Positions 57,315 through 64,000 of a stretch of DNA of 64,000 nucleotides are shown here, piece by piece. How positions within the stretch are numbered: the stretch's first letter is position 1; every line of letters starts with the position of its first letter. The position numbers and the translations under genes were made by a program. A model generated the notes under the pieces. That model was not told the DNA's origin. It saw nothing but the letters and a program-made list of their open reading frames with translations, and ran no database searches. Source of the stretch: Nitrosomonas sp. Nm51 (lineage in GTDB: Bacteria > Pseudomonadota > Gammaproteobacteria > Burkholderiales > Nitrosomonadaceae); NCBI RefSeq assembly GCF_900111165.1, contig NZ_FOGH01000013.1:1-64000 (forward strand), written 5' to 3'.

Positions 57315-57584
57315 CTACATACCACTCAACTGCTTAAATTTGGCATATTGTTTGAGCAACGGAATTAGTTGAGATAAATGCCATATCTCCAACACGATAC
57401 CGGCAACCAGCATGGCGCTAACCAGCTCATGATGATTTAACAAAGGATGAAATGCATCGCCTTTCGCGACATACAGGCCGTAAATCCCCAACCCCAGAAA
57501 CAGTGCGGCGATTGCGCCGATGATTTGCATACGGATAATACCGTTTCGTATCTCGATTCGTTCGTTTTCTTTACGTGTTCCCAT
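57315..57584 (-). CDS. Small inner-membrane protein, 89 residues
   Basis: I do not recognise a family. Two hydrophobic helices are seen, at about residues 18-40 (IIGAIAALFLGLGIYGLYVA) and 55-75, with a short polar loop between. The N-terminus is basic and charged, so it is probably in the cytoplasm. A short gap of about 100 bases separates it from the TfpX-like gene upstream on the same strand. Confidence 0.65.
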   Translation of the reverse strand: MGTRKENERIEIRNGIIRMQIIGAIAALFLGLGIYGLYVAKGDAFHPLLNHHELVSAMLVAGIVLEIWHLSQLIPLLKQYAKFKQLSGM

Positions 57585-57683
57585 TTATTGATTGCTCTCC
57601 AATCCAGTTTGTTTAAAAACACTTCCGGCATCCGCAGTACTTGAAAAATATTTGCGAGACAACAGTCATTTCAGTTGACTGGC

Positions 57684-58469
57684 TTATTGCTTGTATGGCG
57701 CATTGAGTGTGCCCTTGACATTCCCGGCTTTTGAAAAAATCAGAATCACATTATGGTAACGGGCATGCAACGGCATATAAATGAAATCGCTTCTACCGTC
57801 TCCGGACTGCGCTAAAAAGGCATCGAGTTCCTGTCGCATTTGCGCATTGTGTGCAACAATTTCATCAATATCGAGCCGGTTCAGAAATATATCTTCGCGG
57901 TTTTGTTTGAACGGGCGGTAAAGCTGAGGCTGTTCAAACGGCGCCAGCTGTTTTTCAGCGCTCAAGGCGAGCAGCTCATGAAGCTCTTCCATACTAACCG
58001 GACGTCTGGCATCAATCAGTACGGGCCTTTCCGTGCCGTATTGCGTCAATTGATCCAGGTCGGTATTCTGCAGGCGATACGCTTTGGCAGGCATGCTGTA
58101 GAATTCACCGTCCCAGTGGACGATGGCAACCGGGCGCTCGTCATGCACGGTATAAATGCCCCAGGCAAGCACGCTGGCCTGTACCAGTGCAATCATTCCA
58201 AAGTCAAAACGGATTTCCCGCTTCGACTTTTCCGGATTGAAAATGATCAGCGTCATCAACGGACCGAGCACCAGATCGATCAAAGCCACGATGCGAATAC
58301 CTTGCCAGCCGCCATCCGCTGTAAAATACGGCAAGGGATACCATTTCAAAACAATAAAATAAGCTAGAACCAGAAAAACAACACCGCTGATTGCCAGATG
58401 AATACCAGCTGCTTTGAATTTGGATTTCATTAAGGATGCGTGTTTTGAGAAAGTCATTGCCGCTTCCAT
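57684..58469 (-). CDS. TfpX/TfpZ-type type IV pilin accessory protein
   Basis: This is a 261-residue membrane protein matching the TfpX/TfpZ family. It starts with a basic segment, then helices LAISGVVFLVLAYFIVLKWY, VALIDLVLGPLMTLIIF and MIALVQASVLAWGIYTV, with the conserved periplasmic loop PYFTADGGWQGI, and ends in a soluble domain of about 150 residues. Relatives next to pilin genes help assembly of particular pilins, for example in Pseudomonas and Acinetobacter. Here no pilin gene is beside it. A start at M6 (MTFSKHASLMK) is equally possible. Confidence 0.8.
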   Translation of the reverse strand: MEAAMTFSKHASLMKSKFKAAGIHLAISGVVFLVLAYFIVLKWYPLPYFTADGGWQGIRIVALIDLVLGPLMTLIIFNPEKSKREIRFDFGMIALVQASVLAWGIYTVHDERPVAIVHWDGEFYSMPAKAYRLQNTDLDQLTQYGTERPVLIDARRPVSMEELHELLALSAEKQLAPFEQPQLYRPFKQNREDIFLNRLDIDEIVAHNAQMRQELDAFLAQSGDGRSDFIYMPLHARYHNVILIFSKAGNVKGTLNAPYKQ

Positions 58470-58691
58470 GATTACCTCGCTGCTTGTGTATGAATGAACA
58501 AATCAAACCGAATGAATATAATAAATTTTGTATAAACAAATTGCTGAAAACTTCTGACAGGTCGTAAAAAAATGTTTTCCGGACGCGCATGCAGACAGTC
58601 TTTCAGCAACCTGCACAGTAACGGCACGTGGATTTTGTGCTTTAATACTGCAAGAACGTCATCCTACAACATCGATAAATACAGGTATGCC

Positions 58692-59090
58692 ATGAAAAAA
58701 CAACTTTCAGCGTTATTTATTCTCACTTTAATTCCAGTGACGGGACTTACACAACAGCCCGAAATCAGTCAGGAACAGATGCAGCAGCTCATGCAACAGG
58801 CACAGCAAATGCAGACCTGCATGTCCCGGGTTGACCAGAACGCCATGATGGAAATGGGACAAAAAGCACAAGCTGTGGAAGCCAGAATCAAATCCTTGTG
58901 TCAGGCCGGAAAACGCGATGAAGCACTGGATACTGCAATCGCATTCGGGCGGAAAATGGCCGATGATGAAAATATCCGGATCGCCCGGAAATGCGGCGAA
59001 ATGGCACAAAAAATGCTGCCTGACTTCAAATTCCCGACCAGCAAAGCGGGAGCGCAAAACAGTCATATCTGCGACACATATGCGCAATAA
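58692..59090 (+). CDS. Small secreted protein with Gln/Met-rich helix
   Basis: I chose the ATG at 58692 (132 residues), where a signal peptide starts (MKKQLSALFILTLIPVTGLT); the frame is open for 40 codons upstream but without a signal. After the signal comes a Gln/Met-rich amphipathic stretch (QEQMQQLMQQAQQMQ), then a helical region and four cysteines (CMSRV, LCQAG, RKCGE, HICDT). The cysteines suggest disulfides in the periplasm. Function is unknown. TPMT begins 30 bases after the stop. Confidence 0.75.
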   Translation: MKKQLSALFILTLIPVTGLTQQPEISQEQMQQLMQQAQQMQTCMSRVDQNAMMEMGQKAQAVEARIKSLCQAGKRDEALDTAIAFGRKMADDENIRIARKCGEMAQKMLPDFKFPTSKAGAQNSHICDTYAQ

Positions 59091-59120
59091 ATTGGCAAAT
59101 CGTTCAATCAGGCTATCGGC

Positions 59121-59798
59121 ATGACCCAATCGTACTGGCTCGACCGATGGGAACGCAATGAAATAGGCTTTCATCAGGATGCATATAATCCGTATTTGAT
59201 AAAACACTGGCCAAGATTGCACCTTGCCCCTGACAGCTCAGTTTTTGTACCGCTTTGCGGGAAAACACGCGACATGATCTGGCTGCGGGATCAGGGGCAT
59301 GCCGTTTTAGGTGTCGAATTGAGCGCACGCGCGATACAGGCGTTCTATCGGGAAAATGCGCTTGCACCGAAGCAGGCGCAATATTCTGGCAAGCGGTTTA
59401 ATCGCTATTCTGCAGAAAACATTGAAATTCTTCACGGCGATTTTTTCGATCTGGACAAAAACGGTCTGGCCAGCATCCAAGCCGTCTACGACCGCGCGTC
59501 GCTGGTCGCATTGCCGCCGGATCCGCGCCGGCGGTATGCCGCGCACATGCTCGACATTCTGCCGCCTGCCACGCAGATTCTGCTGGTCGGATTCGACTAT
59601 CCGCAGGCCGAAATGCAGGGGCCGCCCTATGCGGTGCCACCCGAAGAAGTCATCGCGCTCTATCAGCCTGGTGCCGATGTGCGTCTGTTGACGCAAGTTG
59701 ACATGCTCGCTGACAATCCACGTTTTCAACAACGCGGATTGACCCGTCTGGTCGAAAGCGTTTATCTATTGACGTTGCCCGATCCAGAACAATCCTGA
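59121..59798 (+). CDS. tpm: Thiopurine S-methyltransferase family protein
   Basis: This is a 225-residue SAM-dependent methyltransferase. The family start YWLDRWERNEIGFHQ, SAM motif FVPLCGKTRDMIWL, GVELSARAIQAFY and VYDRASLVALPP are all present. Bacterial members methylate thiopurines and selenium or tellurium compounds. It ends nine bases before the convergent ROK kinase gene. Confidence 0.93.
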   Translation: MTQSYWLDRWERNEIGFHQDAYNPYLIKHWPRLHLAPDSSVFVPLCGKTRDMIWLRDQGHAVLGVELSARAIQAFYRENALAPKQAQYSGKRFNRYSAENIEILHGDFFDLDKNGLASIQAVYDRASLVALPPDPRRRYAAHMLDILPPATQILLVGFDYPQAEMQGPPYAVPPEEVIALYQPGADVRLLTQVDMLADNPRFQQRGLTRLVESVYLLTLPDPEQS

Positions 59799-59806
59799 AC
59801 AGGAGA

Positions 59807-60712
59807 TTATCGTATCCGATCGATCTCATGCGGACGCCAAAGCTGCGCCGCGCCGCGCACGCCGGAACTGTCGCCATGCACGTTCTTCAACACGGGCGTA
59901 GTGAATTCGTCATTGAACACATAGCGCGCCAGGCGTTCACGTCCCTCTGAATAGAGTCTTTGCACATTCGACAAACCGCCGCCGAGCACAATCGCATCGG
60001 GGTCTAGGATATTAACCACCATCGCCAGTGCACGGCCATACCGGTCAAAAAAACGTTGCATGACGGCTTCGGCCAAAACATCACCCTTTACTGGCAGCGC
60101 CACGATATCATTGGCGGTCAATGCACCGTCCCCGCCATGACGCTGATAATCAGCCGCAAGGCCAGGCCCGGAAATCAGCGTTTCTATACAGCCTTTATGG
60201 CCGCAATAGCAATCCGGCCCATCGTGTTCAAGGATATTATGCCCCCACTCCCCGCCGATATGCTGACGGCCCGCATGCAACTGCCCGTTAAACACCACGC
60301 CGCCGCCCACGCCGGTGCCCATAATCACGCCAAACACCACGTCATAGCCTTTTCCCGCTCCATCCAACGCTTCACTCAAGGCAAAACAGTTGGCGTCATT
60401 GGCAATACGCAACGGACGGTTTAACAGCGTTTGCAAATCTTCCAGCAATGGCTGCCCGTTCAGGCAAACCGTATTGGAGTTTTTCATGCACCCCGTCACC
60501 GTTGAAATCGCACCGGGTGTGCCGATCCCAACTGAGCAACGTCTGCCTGCGTCTGCTTCCAGCTGTTCAACCAGCTGTGCCGCTGCGTTCAGAATCGCCC
60601 GATAACCCTCGGCTTGTGGCGTAGTTATGCGTTTTCTCAGCAATTCGCGGCCGCCATCGCCCAGCACCACGCCCTCGATTTTGGTGCCACCCAGATCGAT
60701 ACCGATACGCAT
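59807..60712 (-). CDS. ROK-family sugar kinase
   Basis: This is a 301-residue ROK protein without a DNA-binding domain, so it is an enzyme. MRIGIDLGGTKIEGVVLG at the start binds ATP, and the zinc-binding motif CYCGHKGCIET with nearby GGEWGHN (histidine) is near residues 150-180. Relatives include fructokinase (Mak) and N-acetylglucosamine kinase (NagK). The sugar cannot be assigned from sequence alone. It lies just downstream of prfB on the same strand. Confidence 0.9.
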   Translation of the reverse strand: MRIGIDLGGTKIEGVVLGDGGRELLRKRITTPQAEGYRAILNAAAQLVEQLEADAGRRCSVGIGTPGAISTVTGCMKNSNTVCLNGQPLLEDLQTLLNRPLRIANDANCFALSEALDGAGKGYDVVFGVIMGTGVGGGVVFNGQLHAGRQHIGGEWGHNILEHDGPDCYCGHKGCIETLISGPGLAADYQRHGGDGALTANDIVALPVKGDVLAEAVMQRFFDRYGRALAMVVNILDPDAIVLGGGLSNVQRLYSEGRERLARYVFNDEFTTPVLKNVHGDSSGVRGAAQLWRPHEIDRIR

Positions 60713-60731
60713 TTTTGTCAGTGCGATTATT

Positions 60732-61833
60732 TCATCCTTCCTTCAAACTCGCCATAATAAACTGGTTGAGTTCGCCGTCGAGCACCGCCTGGGTATTGCC
60801 GGTCTCGACATTGGTGCGCAGGTCTTTGATGCGCGATTGATCGAGCACGTAGGAGCGAATCTGATGGCCCCAGCCGATATCGGTTTTGGCGTCTTCGATG
60901 TTTTGTTTCTCTTCATTGCGCTTACGCAGTTCTGCCTCAAACAACCGGGATTTCAGCATTGACATTGCCTCCGACCTGTTCTTATGCTGCGAGCGGCTGC
61001 TCTGGCACTGCACGACAATATTGGTCGGCAAATGCGTTACGCGCACGGCGGAATCGGTTTTGTTGATATGCTGCCCGCCCGCGCCTGAAGCACGAAACGT
61101 ATCGACCCGCAAATCCGCGGGGTTGACATCGACCTCAAACGATTCATCGACCTCGGGGTAAACAAAAATACTGGCAAATGACGTATGACGGCGATTGCCC
61201 GAGTCAAACGGCGATTTTCTGACCAAACGGTGTACGCCGGCCTCCGTCCTCAAATAACCATATGCGTATTCGCCGGTCACTTTCAAGGTGGCGCTTTTAA
61301 TGCCGGCAATATCGCCGGGCGATTCCTCGAGCACTTCCACCTGCAACCCCTGCCGTTCGCAGTACCGCAGGTACATACGTTCAAGCATGGCCGCCCAGTC
61401 CTGCGCTTCGGTACCGCCCGAGCCGGACTGCACGTCCAGGAAACAATTGCTGGGGTCCATCGGATCGGAAAACATCCGGCGAAACTCCAGTTTCGCCACG
61501 GTCTCTTCCACCGTTTGGATGTCGTCGGCAATGCTGTTCAACGCCGCGTCATCGGATTCTTCTTTTGCCAGCACAAATAATTCGCCGGTATCGCTCAATT
61601 GATGATCCAGCGATTCAAGCGTCAGCACCACGTCTTCCAGCACTTTCTTATCCCGGCTCACCTGTTCCGCCTGTTTGGCGTCATTCCAGATAGCCGGATC
61701 CTCGAGTAACCGGTTTAACTCAACAAGTTTTAATTTCTTGCTGTCGTAGTCAAAGATACCTCCGTAAATCACGGGTGCGCGTATTGAGTGCTTCAAGCTG
61801 TTCATCCATTGCATTGATTTGTTCTGCGTCCAT
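60732..61833 (-). CDS. prfB: Peptide chain release factor 2 with programmed +1 frameshift
   Basis: Translation starts at the ATG at 61833 and reads 27 codons ([16 protein letters not shown]...) to an in-frame TGA at 61752-61750. The site reads CTT TGA C with an internal Shine-Dalgarno-like GGAGG five bases before it, so a +1 slip continues into the long frame ([15 protein letters not shown]) ending at 60732. The GGQ motif ([16 protein letters not shown]) and SPF region ([10 protein letters not shown]) are intact. RF2 terminates at UGA and UAA and controls its own level through the frameshift. Confidence 0.95.
61749..61766 (-). promoter_or_regulatory. prfB recoding site
   Basis: The sequence GGAGGTATCTTTGAC on the minus strand combines an internal ribosome-binding-like GGAGG, the slippery CTT, the stop TGA and a following C. 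The frame before it ends in TGA and the frame after it continues in +1. Low RF2 slows termination and allows the slip. Confidence 0.9.
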
Positions 61834-62020
61834 CAGTCTCACCGTCTCCTGTATCGATCAATTAAACCCGTATTGTAATCCGAATCGCCTCACAAACCGA
61901 CTCTGTATTGATCGACACCGCGCCGTAACGGATAACGCGATACCGGCAAACGCAATTATTGATTAAAATACACAGCATCCAGAACTTTTCGATACCCTGA
62001 TTTTTATCATCATACATACA

Positions 62021-62725
62021 ATGCCGAATTATTTTGCGCTTATTCCTGCTGCCGGTTACGGCGCGCGTATGGGCAATCAATTGCCCAAACAGTATCTGAC
62101 ACTGGCCGGCCAGCCGATGATTTATCACGCAATCCGCACATTCTGCGAATCATCTCAAATCAAACGCGTTTTCATCGTGCTTTCACCGCAGGACCCGGGA
62201 TGGAAAAAATATGACTGGCGCGCGTTCTCCGGCAAGCTGAGCATGCTCTACTGCGGCGGCGAAACGCGCGCCGAAAGCGTGCTCAACGGACTGAACGCCG
62301 CAGCCGGGCGCTTTGCCATTGAATCGTCCGACTGGATTCTGGTGCATGATGCCGCACGGCCGTTACTGACACAAAGCCAGCTTGGGCAACTGATTGACGA
62401 GCTCGCCGACGACGCGGTTGGCGGCCTGCTTGCGGTACCCGTTGCCGACACCCTCAAACGCAGCGGCCCTGACGCGCGCGTGTTGCAGACCGAGCCACGG
62501 GAAAATCTCTGGCAGGCGCAAACGCCGCAAATGTTCCGCTATGCGATGCTTCTGGAAGCATTGAACAATGTGCCGGAATTAAGCATTACCGATGACGCCA
62601 GCGCCATTGAGGCCATGGGATACCATCCCAAACTCGTACACAACACATCTGACAATTTCAAAATCACCTACCCGCAGGATCTCGCGCTCGCCGAGCGCAT
62701 CATGCAACAAAGGAACCAATCATGA
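62021..62725 (+). CDS. ispD: 2-C-methyl-D-erythritol 4-phosphate cytidylyltransferase
   Basis: This is a 234-residue enzyme of the non-mevalonate isoprenoid pathway. The nucleotide-binding [20 protein letters not shown] is at residues 9-28, followed by [23 protein letters not shown] and [12 protein letters not shown]. It attaches CMP to methylerythritol phosphate. Its stop overlaps the ispF start in ATGA, so the two are coupled. Confidence 0.96.
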   Translation: MPNYFALIPAAGYGARMGNQLPKQYLTLAGQPMIYHAIRTFCESSQIKRVFIVLSPQDPGWKKYDWRAFSGKLSMLYCGGETRAESVLNGLNAAAGRFAIESSDWILVHDAARPLLTQSQLGQLIDELADDAVGGLLAVPVADTLKRSGPDARVLQTEPRENLWQAQTPQMFRYAMLLEALNNVPELSITDDASAIEAMGYHPKLVHNTSDNFKITYPQDLALAERIMQQRNQS

Positions 62726-63207
62726 ATGGCATACGAATCGGACAAGGCTCCGATGTACACCAGCTTGTTGAAAACCGCAAGCTGATCATCGGCGGCGTCA
62801 CCATTCCCCACGAAAAAGGACTGCTGGGGCATTCCGACGCGGACGTACTGCTGCACGCGATATGCGATGCTTTACTGGGCGCGGCCGCGCTGGGCGATAT
62901 CGGCAGGCATTTTTCGGATACCGATACCCGGTATAAAAATATCGACAGCCGGGAACTGTTACGCTCGGCACACCGGTTATTGCAGACGCACGGCTATGCA
63001 ATCGTCAATATCGACGCCACGATCACCGCGCAGGCACCCAGGATGGCGCCTCATATACCGGCAATGATCGCCAATATCACTGAGGATCTGGCAATCGCCG
63101 GAAAATGCGTGAATATCAAGGCCAAGACTGCGGAGCACCTCGGTCCGATCGGGCGCAAGGAAGGCATCATGGCAGACGCCGTGTGCCTGATTCAGCAGAG
63201 CGCATGA
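62722..63207 (+). CDS. ispF: 2-C-methyl-D-erythritol 2,4-cyclodiphosphate synthase
   Basis: This is a 161-residue trimeric metal enzyme. GQGSDVHQL (Asp, His zinc ligands) is at the start, followed by [18 protein letters not shown] with another histidine ligand and the end [10 protein letters not shown]. It makes the cyclic diphosphate from CDP-methylerythritol phosphate. The start overlaps ispD by 4 bases and thpR begins 13 bases after the stop. Confidence 0.97.
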   Translation: MNGIRIGQGSDVHQLVENRKLIIGGVTIPHEKGLLGHSDADVLLHAICDALLGAAALGDIGRHFSDTDTRYKNIDSRELLRSAHRLLQTHGYAIVNIDATITAQAPRMAPHIPAMIANITEDLAIAGKCVNIKAKTAEHLGPIGRKEGIMADAVCLIQQSA

Positions 63208-63220
63208 CTGAACAGACAAC

Positions 63221-63790
63221 GTGGACATAAACAGCGATACCGCTAAAAAGTCCAAGAATAACGATCCGCCGGATTATGCACGGTTATTTTTTGCAATTCA
63301 GCCTGCCGGGAAAGTCCGTACAGTACTGGGCGGCATTGCGCAGAAACAGGCTGCACAATCCGGCGGGCGCCGCATCAGACCGGAAAATATCCATCTCACG
63401 CTGTTATTCCTGGGACGCACAGCCACAGAAAAGATCCCGGCGCTCATTGCATCCGCCGGCGGTGTCTCGGCGGAACCGTTCGATCTGACCCTTCAGAAAA
63501 CACGGTTCTGGAAACGCAATCAGATTATTCTGGCGACGGCCGAAACGTACCCGCCGGAACTTTTCATGTTGGCAGACGCAGTCAAAGCCGCGACCCGCAC
63601 CGCCGGGTTTGAATCGGACGAGCGTACATACAAACCGCATATCACACTGGTCAGAAAAGCGGCGCGGCACACACCGGTTGATTTCGGCAGACCGCTTGCA
63701 TGGCATGTCACGCACTGGTTGCTCATGCAATCGGAACAAACCGAACGGGGAATCCGTTATAACACGCTGCATCGATGGCGGCTCGGCTGA
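63221..63790 (+). CDS. thpR: RNA 2',3'-cyclic phosphodiesterase
   Basis: This is a 189-residue 2H-superfamily enzyme. Both HxTx motifs are visible, in ENIHLTLLFLG (about residue 60) and KPHITLVRK (about 145). Such enzymes open RNA 2',3'-cyclic phosphates and were earlier called 2'-5' RNA ligases. The start is GTG, 13 bases after ispF. No better ATG exists before the conserved ARLFFAI. Confidence 0.9.
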   Translation: MDINSDTAKKSKNNDPPDYARLFFAIQPAGKVRTVLGGIAQKQAAQSGGRRIRPENIHLTLLFLGRTATEKIPALIASAGGVSAEPFDLTLQKTRFWKRNQIILATAETYPPELFMLADAVKAATRTAGFESDERTYKPHITLVRKAARHTPVDFGRPLAWHVTHWLLMQSEQTERGIRYNTLHRWRLG

Positions 63791-63854
63791 CAGACTGTTA
63801 AAATTAGCCGGGTCGGCATTCGACCGGTAACACAATCGGCACTACCGCCGACCG

Positions 63855-64000
63855 TTAGCCGGAATTTGCGCTGCCAAACCGATGCGACAGCAGATTATCC
63901 AATTCCAACTTATCTTTCAGCACAACATCGACATTGAAAATACTGGCTTTTGACACCTCGACAGAATACTGTTCCGCGGCGCTTTCTGTGGATGGGCAAA
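63855..64000 (-). CDS. 3' end of an unidentified gene (partial)
   Basis: The minus strand has an open frame from the window edge to a TAA at 63857-63855. The visible 47 residues include SAAEQYSVEVSKASIFNVDV and end HRFGSANSG. The mix of hydrophobic and charged positions is protein-like, and the frame is the only one of the three without an early stop. I do not recognise it. It converges on thpR. Confidence 0.45.
   Translation of the reverse strand, partial: CPSTESAAEQYSVEVSKASIFNVDVVLKDKLELDNLLSHRFGSANSG

Overview
The window looks like chromosomal DNA of a betaproteobacterium, most probably a Nitrosomonas-like ammonia oxidiser (family Nitrosomonadaceae). This is an inference from gene content and gene order: NnrS, rubrerythrin with a GlpC-like Fe-S protein and DUF3501, a CNP1-like protein, a MutT-ThiE fusion, a DUF815 ATPase, PilT/PilU, an SAH riboswitch on ahcY, and moderate GC content. 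No rRNA or tRNA gene and no CRISPR array was seen. Most of the sequence is ordinary housekeeping DNA; accessory and decayed material sits at about 1-1.4 kb, 5.8-6.8 kb, 12.1-12.4 kb, 26.4-31.6 kb and 36.5-36.8 kb.

Layout. 0-1.4 kb: one end of an IS256-like element, a lone Crp/Fnr-type regulator and an IS3-family relic. 1.4-5.8 kb: VOC protein, TonB receptor, PQQ-type sugar dehydrogenase and a DUF938 methyltransferase. 5.8-6.8 kb: a LamG-like secreted protein gene broken by two single-base homopolymer deletions. 7.0-14.7 kb (minus strand): comEC, the AmmeMemoRadiSam triad (amrB-amrA-amrS), a broken HhH-type gene, then pilU and pilT. 14.9-20.8 kb: suhB, then scpB-scpA-trpS-M50 protease-YciO-PHP phosphatase on the minus strand. 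21-25.5 kb: nnrS, then rubrerythrin, GlpC-like Fe-S protein, DUF3501 and CNP1-like protein. 25.6-26.4 kb: hpf and a host-attachment-family gene. 26.4-31.6 kb: galE, galU and a glycosyltransferase, mixed with a MITE-like repeat, a glycosyltransferase relic, a degenerate CheY-like receiver and an IS4-type relic. 31.7-36.5 kb: BepA-like protease, aldo-keto reductase, HDOD protein, rsfS and nadD. 36.8-41 kb: aceF and aceE. 41-46.7 kb: folD, a membrane protein, metF, ahcY (with SAH riboswitch) and metK, a one-carbon and methyl-cycle block. 47-55 kb: leuS, two small genes, miaA, yacG, MutT-ThiE, DUF815 ATPase and argJ. 55-64 kb: a lipoprotein hydrolase, a macrodomain protein, a TfpX-like pilin accessory protein, TPMT, a ROK kinase, prfB with its programmed frameshift, ispD-ispF, thpR and the 3' end of an unidentified gene.

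The most interesting signal is a 22-bp palindrome (7-bp arms, 8-bp spacer) found twice: before the rubrerythrin/Fe-S/DUF3501/CNP1 operon and before the host-attachment/hpf operon. The two copies are almost identical outside the central four bases. This suggests one unidentified regulator controlling a small stress regulon that couples peroxide reduction to ribosome hibernation. Other leads are the pseudo-receiver lacking four of the five key CheY residues, the amr triad between DNA-uptake and pilus-motor genes, and the recurring one-base homopolymer deletions, which may be real gene decay or sequencing error.
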